A stretch of DNA of 64,000 nt, taken from contig MU839080.1 of the NCBI GenBank assembly GCA_030685235.1, forward strand, positions 682,001 to 746,000, read 5' to 3'. Shown in pieces: positions 56,514 through 64,000 of this stretch. The stretch is from Copromyces sp. CBS 386.78. Lineage: Eukaryota > Ascomycota > Sordariomycetes > Sordariales > Sordariaceae. The notes beneath the pieces are model-generated. The model saw nothing but the letters and a program-made list of their open reading frames with translations, was not told the DNA's origin and did not search any database. Made by a program: the position numbers and the translations under genes. How positions within the stretch are numbered: the first letter of the stretch is position 1; each line of letters starts with the position of its first letter.

Positions 56514-59500
56514 GACCGGTCATCGCCTTTTTGTGTTCTGCCTTCTCTCTCCATTATTTTCATCCCCACAGCTTTCCTTGTCGTTCGCTTGCTTCTGTTG
56601 TGGATGATGGCACTTGCTTGCCAAAAAAAAGAAAAAAAGAAAACCCCTCCCCCCCTTGGCTACCGATTGGTCAATCCCAGGCGAGCCAGGCTTCACCGCT
56701 CTTGGCGTCAATGGGGAAGTCCCTTGAAGAAAAAAAGAGAGATTGAAGGATGCGTGGTCGTGATGATGTTCGCTAGTTGTTGATCGATCGTAGGTTCTGG
56801 CCATAAGCTAGTGAATGGCGACCGTTCGATGCAGTCCAATGCAATATCTCGGACCTGACCGGACCATAGCTTACCCCTTCTTTAGCTGTGGCCGTCATTG
56901 TTTTGTTTACATTGTGATGAGCAAATTCACGGGTCAAAAGAGAAGGACACAAAAACAAAACAAAACTCCAAAAACGAGAACGAACAAAAGAAGAGACTCC
57001 AGAAGATCACATCATCACAGCCAAGAACCGTTTCAAATTTCCCAAATCCACAATGTTCAGAAATGTGGATTCGTTGATTGCTGCCCAGTGTTGTAAAAAG
57101 TGGACTTGTAGAACAACGGGGTCTGCCGCCGGGTCCGCCGCCAATGACGACGGACAGTAACGACGGTCAAGACGGTGATGCATTGCAACTTCACCGTTTC
57201 TTGTTAGGCTCGTCCCCAAGCAACTGACTCGATACCGAAGCTAAGCCCAGTTTGTGATGATGATCGTCGGAATTTGTGGGCTCTCTGGTGGTTGTCTTCT
57301 TTTTACGTTGTCCTGGTGATGATGATAATGATGATGATGCTGCCGCCGTCGTGGTGGTTGACCATATCACGAAACTTGAAAATGAAGTGGATGAACCCCA
57401 GATGTGTCAACTCAGCATCCAACGGATTCATATGAAGTGCTGGATCCCCCCAGGTTTCCCTTCACCTCTGTTCTTAGCGTCTGTGGGAATGTGACAGTTG
57501 GTGATCTTCGGTTTCATGTGTTGTCGGGTTATCTCTTCGAGTTTATAAGGTTGCTACTTTATCGATAATCAGACAACGGTGTGCACCCGGGAGTCTCCGA
57601 TCGTTGTCTTGGGATCTGTTGCAGCGGTGTTGTATTGATATTTTGTTATTCCCGACAAAGCGGCTGAGGTCTGGAGTCTGGACTGGACTGGAATCCCAAG
57701 AAGGCTTTTGCTCGTATGTCCTTCGTAGTTTCGGTGATAACCCTTACCACCTATAAAACAGCGTGCGCTGCCGCTACGTGCTCGCTCTCAATCAGAACAC
57801 CGCCCCGGCCGGACCGCAGAAGCCACTGCGGAGAAGGGGAACCACACACAGAAGCGGCATCGGATCGCGCTTCGCTGCTTCGGTCAAACGGCCGACCTAT
57901 CACTGGCCCATTGTTCCCTTGCCAATTGAGGAGATCCAGTTTTGGTTGACAATAGCGAATGCCATCATTGGTGCCCTACATACAATCTCTTAGCTGCTGC
58001 CACCGTTTTAGTACAAAGGGTTGTGGTCGAACAGGAGAGGGTTATGTGTGCGGACTGTACTGTAGAGAAACGGTACGGAGTATCTCCTCCCCAGTTCTTC
58101 TTCCAGAATACAAACAGTACTTCGACTTCAGGTACCTCGCATTGGCATGCAATGCATCGAAGCCAGAGAAACCTCAAAAGAAAAAAGGGGCTGGCTGGCG
58201 GACGGAGTGGGAGTTTTTCTTGACGCCGATAATGTCCGTATGGAAGATATCAAAGGCTTCACTGAAACTTCCAAAAAGTCCGTCTGACCCTAGATAGGAG
58301 AATCAAAACTCGAAGCTTGTGATCCAATGCCTCAAAGTCTTGACATGTGCAAAGGACCAGCAACGGAGTTATTACCCCAAAGGCCAAGACTGAGTTCAAG
58401 GGCTTGTGGTATCCGCGACGTACTGTTGTCGTGCAGTACCTTGCTACTGATTCTCCCAACGACGGCCAGCATGGGTTAGCGATGGGGCCTGGGGTGGGTT
58501 CGTGGTTGCAAGGTTTGTTCCAAACTGTTAAGAAAAAGGTGGGCAGTTGGGCACATGACCGTAACATTTTCCACCGCTGCCAGCATTGCGCAAATCGCAA
58601 CATTCCCGCTTCTTCCACGACGGCCTGGGGTATCTTGACTTGCGCAGGCAACCCCTGACTCGTCAACTCGACTGGTACCTCTCGGCTTGCTACTTCACGT
58701 GTGGACAGCAAACCTAAGCCCGTTTTGGCTGCCACACCATCCACGCAAGTGTCATGATTGGCTCCTTCACACACAATCTCTTTCTTCACTAAAGATCTTG
58801 AAAAAGTCAACGAAGAAGACGCCATTCCATTATGTCCCCAGTGATTCACTAGAGACCCGAATAGATTTGGGTGACTGTGGAGGAGTTCATGTAGTGAAGG
58901 CTCTGGCCTCTGGGTATGGAGTTGGAAGAGGCGGGGAGGTCAGAAAATAAACAAAAAACTGGAGAAAAGTGGATTCGATTATTGTACGCAGGCTCCAAGA
59001 CCTCACCGTTTTTGAGGCATGGCCAGCCAATGGATACCCAATCACAACCTGGTTCGGAGCAATGGGCTCGGTTGAGGATTCCACTTCGCAGTGCCAGCCC
59101 CAGACGGGGTCGAAGGCCATGACGATTGAGGAGGGGCTCGACGAGGGTTGGGAGACGAACAGGAAGATGAGACGGGTACGGCGGGCCTTTGTACTGAACT
59201 TCCAAGCTCGTGATAGGCCTGTGAGTCTGTACCGTCTGTACATTGCTATGGCGTAGCTCTCTGGGCGTCTGCCGGGGTACCTATTGGTGGGGCAACTATT
59301 TTGCCCAAGGAAAAACGATCTTGAATTTTTGTGTCGAATACCTTCAAGTAATCTTTTTCGAGAGCGGTTGACCTTTTGTTTTTAAAGGCCAGCGTCGGCA
59401 TCTTTCTTTCTTGCAAGGAGATGTTTCTGTCTCTGTTGCGGAATAGTCAGTTCAATAAATGGTCAGCGTTTCACGCTGTCACGACTCATCACGCTTCTTG

Positions 59501-60008
59501 TTAGCTGCTGGGTTTGACCTTTGAGCCTCATCCAACTTTCCAGAAAGCAGCTCCCAAAACCCGGATCCATACCTCGATGGGTTGACATGGGGCCCCATTC
59601 TCGGCTCTCTAGTGTCTCCTCTAACGCCCCATACGTACGAGGAAATGGGACCTTAACTGTGTGAGGTGTGTATGTACCAAGTACACCGTCAGCTCAAGGG
59701 GACAATATAAAACATCCTCTCCCCCACCTCCCAATCTGGATCCTCTTGGACGAATCCGTCAAGGTGAACGTCGACGTGGATCTGGGTAAATAGACAACAA
59801 ATATCAAGTAACGGCTTACCAACATCCATCGAGACATAACCTAGTCGGAAACCGAACCTTATCACCGTCATCACTCTTACCAGCAACCTCAACACACATC
59901 AGCCTGCTTCCGGAATTACTATAATCTCACCACCGAATAACTCGCCCTTTTTATCAGCTCAGTTCCGATACTAGAACACCCAAAGCATCCAAGCCACCCT
60001 TTTTCAAA

Positions 60009-62859
60009 ATGTCTGATTCCGGGGAAGGATCACAGTGCACTCCGTCGCCGAGCCCATCGACGGAAAACGAGTCAACAGGACCAGTATGTACGTCGCCATG
60101 CGAAGACAAGCCGAGTTCCCTCGCAAAGATCGAAGCCGCGACACCTTCCAAGAAGCGACCATCAAAAGCCAGCCCCACAGATAGCCAGAACCCCAGGCCA
60201 GCAAAAAGACGTGCGGCTCGGGCCTGTTTGACATGCCGGAACCGTAAAGTACGCTGCAATGTTGTTGAAGGCGGTCTGCCTTGTAACAACTGCAAATGGG
60301 ATCGGGTCGAATGTGTGGTTATGGAGAGTCGGCGTCGCAAGTGAGTGCCTCGGCATCCATGCCTCCCCAATCTTCAAAACCAAGTAACCCGAGCAGTGGC
60401 TAACGCCATTGTCTTCTCCTCTGTGTAGGAAGAACATGTTGGCAGGACAAGCAGTTCCCAATGGAGTTGCGGCCGTGGGCAGTGAACTTGGCGCCAGGGC
60501 TCTCGGTCACCAGCCGATCCTCTCTAGCCAGCAGCTTGCTGCCCATGCCAATGCCTCGCTCATGGCTGGCTTCCAGATGATGAACGGAGCTGGACTCCCT
60601 CTTTCCATGGGAAATGCACTGATGCAGCCACTTTGTAAGTCCATCAGTCTTTCTCGAGTAATCCGGTTGTAAAGGAGCCTCATCTGACTGAATCACGTCG
60701 TGACAGACGCCCAAGCGGCACAAACCCAAGGACTCTGGAACAGCCCAAGTCTCCCCGAAGCCAGCGCGCGTATCTGGCAAAATCCACAGCTGATAACGAC
60801 CATGCCTGGAAACTTCACCAACCCTTCTGCGACCGTTGTGAACCCTCTACCAACACCCACGTCGATTTCGACACCCCCACCACAACCTTTCTTGCAACCA
60901 AACCTGCAACCGAAACCCAACCGGACCGTCTCTCCGCATCTTCCGAACTTCTTCAAGCCTCTCCCGCCCAAGGATGCAGTCGATGTGCAGTACATGATGG
61001 CCAAGGGGGCCTTCACGATCCCGACGCCTGAGGTGCAAAATGCCATGCTCAAGGCTTATGTTGAATATGTCCACCCCTACATGCCGCTTCTGGAACTGGG
61101 TCAGTTCCTTACCGCCATTCACTCCAACGGACAATCAGGCCAAATCAGCCTGGTTCTCTACCAAGCCGTTATGTTTGCGGGGTCTAACTTTGTAGACCAA
61201 AAATATCTGGACGCGGCCGGGCTAGGGTGCCGTAGGAACGCTCGGAAGGAGTTGTTCATGAGAACTCGGGTTCTGTACGATTGTGATGTGGAGAAGGACC
61301 GTCTCGATCTTGTCCAGTCTCTGCTCCTCATGACCTATTGGTACGAAACACCCGAGGATCAGAAAGATACTTGGCACTGGATCGGAGTTGCGATTTCGTT
61401 GGGACTCACAATTGGCATCCACCGCAACCCGGCGAACTTGGCCATGCCGCCTGCGCAAAGGAAACTGTGGAAGCGGATCTGGTGGTGTTGCTTCATGCGT
61501 GACCGTCTGATTGCGCTGGGGATGCGCCGGCCAACTCGGATCAAGGAAGAAGACTTTGACGTGCCCATGCTGGAGGAATCCGACTTTGAGATTGTGGAGC
61601 TTCCGGCCGATAACCAGCTGCTCGGGCCCAACTGCGCTGTTGTCAGAAACGTCGCCACACAGAGGCAGCTTGCCCGGTTGTGCATCCAGAAGGCACGCAT
61701 TTGTGTTGGAATCAGCCACATGATCAAGACCCAATACACGGTCCTCAACCACGACGGTGGTCTCCCAGCCGGCCAAACAACGTCGGGCACCACCATGCTG
61801 TTCCCCAACAAGAGCCTGAACAACATCCAGGATGTCCAGAAGGTGGATCAGATGCTGGAGAACTGGCGTTTACAGCTGCCTGAGGACTGTCAATACAGGC
61901 CACTCCTGACTGAGGCCCTTGCGGAGGAGGACAAGCCGGTGGCTGTTCACCGTACCCTCCTTCACATGGTCTATCACACGACCGTCTCGGCACTACACAG
62001 GCCACACTACTTGACCATGGAGCAGGCGGCTGCTCAATCCGCTCAGACCAGCCTGATTGCTCAGCAGGCTCGGAGCAAGGTGCACCACGCGGCTACCATG
62101 GTGACGAGAATGGCGGAAGCGCTTTTGCGCCACGGACTGGCCAGGTATCTTCCCACCACGGCTGTGACGGTGACACTGCCAGCCATGACGGTCCACCTGC
62201 TTCATAGCCGATCTCCGGATCTTGAGCTCAGCCAGCAAGCACGCCGGGACTTTGAGGTGTGCGCGAAGCTGTTGCTCCAGCTGCGCGGCATGTACGCAGC
62301 GGCCGAGTTCGCACACGGATTCTTGATGGGGGTTGAGGCTCGTCACAAGGCCACCGCTATCAGCCCTCAGGGTCCTCAGGGTCCTCAGACAGCTTCGGTA
62401 AATCTTGGCCCTCAGATCCAGCTAGGACCGCAGAAGGAGCCAACGCCGCCACCTGAGACCAGCTCATCTTACCAGCCGACCAACACCGCCTTTTATCGTC
62501 CTCCCCAAGCTGATGCCATGGTATCGGGTGTAGGGCATGGGCCAGGTGCGTTGGTCCTGGTGAACGTGGACAGTGGCGGCAGCACGCCGCCGCAAACTGA
62601 CGTCGAGGACATGTCATCGGCAGGCTTGACCCCTCCGGTAGATAAGACCGCGTATGAGGAGATCCAAACCACCGCCATGGACTGTGACACCACCGACTCA
62701 ATGGCAAACTATTTCGACGATGCCTTTGGTAGCATTCTCGACCCCGAAGCCGTGGAAGGCGACTTCATGGAAGCGTTTACCATGAGCCACGAGAACGACG
62801 ACGAGTGGATGTTTGATGGACCTTGCAATAGCAACCCGGCCCCCGCGGCTGTTTGCTGA
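60009..62859 (+). CDS. Zn2Cys6 transcription factor, FarA/CTF1 type
   Basis: An 896-residue nuclear regulator. Exons are 60009-60340, 60429-60634 and 60707-62859; the introns are 88 and 72 bp (GTGAGT..TGTAG, GTAAGT..GACAG). The zinc cluster uses Cys 73, 76, 83, 92, 95 and 102 in RAARACLTCRNRKVRC, then PCNNC and VEC, preceded by a basic patch (RPAKRRAA). The first intron lies just after the cluster. The fungal-specific regulatory domain covers about residues 290-570, with LVQSLLLMTYWYETPEDQKD and WWCCFMRDRLIALGMRRPTR. These motifs are strongly characteristic of FarA/CTF1 proteins, which activate fatty-acid catabolism and cutinase or lipase genes. The tail is acidic (EDFMEAF-type and NDDEW residues) and may be the activation region. 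Which paralogue (alpha/FarB or beta/FarA) I cannot decide; the DNA-binding part looks FarA-like. Confidence 0.9.
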
Positions 62860-64000
62860 GGACTTTTCTTTTTTTCTTTTCTTTCTTTCTTTCCTTTTTC
62901 TTTCGCATTGGATGGGGCGTCTGACCGGAGGAACGGGTAATGGCTTCCGACTTCTAGTGCTTTATTTTCTTTTGGAACATTTCTGCTCCGTTGAAGGCAA
63001 CGGGGTGATCACGATGGGCACTTGATGATATGGGGCGCTGCGTACAGAAAACCGGTACAATGGCGTTGAAAGGAGAACTGAACTTGGGGATTTGATTTGC
63101 GATTTCTGGGTATGGAAAATAATGGGACAAGGACAATGACATTGGGCATCAGTACAGGCTTTGTTGGAGGGATAGAGGGCAATGAGAGAAAGATGCCAAA
63201 ATGAGCAATCGGATACAGGTTCGACCATGATAATTCCAGAACTTGGCGAAACAGAGATAGAAATAAAAAGAGATGATATTGATCACAAAACTGGGATGCG
63301 TCCACCGAAGAACTTGAAAGGCAGGAGCAATGAAATGATGTGACGGATCCCGTCATGATGAAAGATTCTTCTCTATTGTTGGTGGTTCTTGCAACCTTCC
63401 TTTGCCAAGTTGGACGAGAGATAACCCGCGGCTGCCTTGGAGTTCTTTCCTTTTCCGCAATGAGGGCGGGTGAGGTTGGTTGGATGGGAAGGCCCAACCG
63501 TGTCCATCCCACGTCACCATCTGCAGCAAAGGTGCAGGAGCAGGCCGACCAGTAAACAAGCTGCCCCTCAACCTGTAGGTATTTTCAGTGTCCGGACGGA
63601 GCCTTACCGCAGCCTGAAACCATTGACCATTCGGGGTTTCCAACGAGGTGGAGTTGCATCATCATCCTTATGCTACCCAAGACTTTGACACGATTTCGCG
63701 CATTAGAGCCTCGCCAAGCGCCATTCGAGATTTTCAACAGCGCGGCACTGCGGCTGTGTTGGTGGTTTGTTGGCACAAGCGACGCGAAGGGAGGAGAACG
63801 AGGCACAAACGCCGGCGTGGTCGGATCGGGGATCGTATCGGCGTTGGTGGTCAGATTGCGGCCTCATCAACAGCCAGCATGTTACGGGACAGAGCCGGAA
63901 CGGCGATGCCTTGCTTTGGCGGTCCAGTCTTGCCCTGGCAAAACATGGGCTTCAGCGGGGAGTGATGACAGCAGCGTACATTTCCCCACACACCCCCGAC
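62860..64000. other. 3' region of the regulator and window end
   Basis: It starts with a strongly pyrimidine-rich tract (62864-62906, runs of TTTC). The rest, to the window edge, has only short frames without motifs. Another gene may begin beyond the edge, but nothing here supports one. Confidence 0.45.

Larger units (their letters stand above)
53880..60008. other. large gene-poor region upstream of the zinc-cluster regulator
   Basis: About 6.1 kb with no convincing gene. It contains a T20 run (54157-54176), an A26 run (56488-56513) and a GATGAT run near 57320. Several frames of 100-200 codons lack motifs and splice logic. Stretches such as 54950-55660 have the pyrimidine- and TTGTT-rich look of long fungal leaders. 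The last part must contain the promoter of the regulator at 60009; an unusually long leader or a noncoding transcript is possible but unproven. Confidence 0.45.

Noticed and set aside
57753..58297. TATAAAA-like word followed by short frames ending at 58297
   Set aside because: The frames start at non-ATG codons or lack recognisable structure, and no consistent exon set could be assembled.
58259..58849. 196-codon minus-strand frame in the gene-poor block
   Set aside because: It begins at GTG, has no motif, no splice context and no promoter element; length alone is compatible with chance.
1..64000. tRNA genes, dispersed 5S rRNA genes and CRISPR arrays
   Set aside because: Reading for B-box-like GGTTCGA stretches and 5S-type internal sequences found none outside coding exons, and there is no regularly spaced repeat. 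A tRNAscan or Infernal run would be decisive.

Overview
This window is nuclear DNA of a filamentous ascomycete, most likely a member of the Sordariales close to Neurospora or Sordaria. The evidence is the set of eukaryotic genes split by short introns (about 50-130 bp, GT..AG, CTAAC/CTGAC-type branch sites), GC-rich coding exons, pyrimidine-rich leaders and CAA microsatellites. Also diagnostic are filamentous-fungal families: an ApsA/Num1-type nuclear migration protein, a FarA/CTF1-type zinc-cluster regulator, a secreted class-3 lipase and a secreted GH3 beta-glucosidase. No tRNA, 5S rRNA, CRISPR array or prokaryotic feature was recognised. All gene models were read from splice signals and protein motifs; no transcript or database evidence was available.

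Layout. 1-12.5 kb: a long gene-free leader, the ApsA-like cortical anchor (+), a low-complexity fungal protein (-) and snRNP core protein SmD3 (+). 13.6-23.3 kb: an Mmc1-like mitochondrial protein (-) divergent from the ERAD E2 enzyme Ubc7 (+), then an auxilin/Swa2 protein and a multi-pass membrane protein (both -). 23.7-29.9 kb: the 90S processome WD40 protein Utp13 (+), CENP-S/Mhf1 (-), Pga2 (+) and an Mtr2-like mRNA export factor (+). 30.4-42.5 kb: farnesyltransferase alpha subunit (-), mevalonate kinase (-), a two-repeat ABM-like protein with a frame break (+), ribosomal protein eL38 (-), a small membrane protein (+), the CAAX protease Ste24 (+) and mitochondrial bL34m (+). 43.5-51.2 kb: two secreted hydrolases, lipase (-) and beta-glucosidase (+), diverging from a 3.6-kb gene-free stretch. 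51.2-60.0 kb: 8.8 kb without a convincing gene, holding a 507-bp hAT-like miniature inverted-repeat transposon with a perfect 8-bp target duplication. 60.0-62.9 kb: a Zn2Cys6 regulator.

Most genes are core housekeeping genes. Mevalonate kinase, farnesyltransferase alpha and Ste24 all serve protein prenylation and lie within 11 kb of each other. The lipase and the FarA/CTF1-type regulator could be functionally related (lipid use), but nothing in the sequence proves it.

The most unusual observations are: (1) two complete introns in the beta-glucosidase gene separated by a single-nucleotide exon, required to rebuild the conserved GPCVGN segment; (2) the hAT-like MITE; (3) a roughly 220-residue N-terminal extension of unknown function on farnesyltransferase alpha; (4) a frame break in the ABM-like gene; (5) a strong-looking but frame-breaking decoy splice donor in the 94-residue membrane protein gene.
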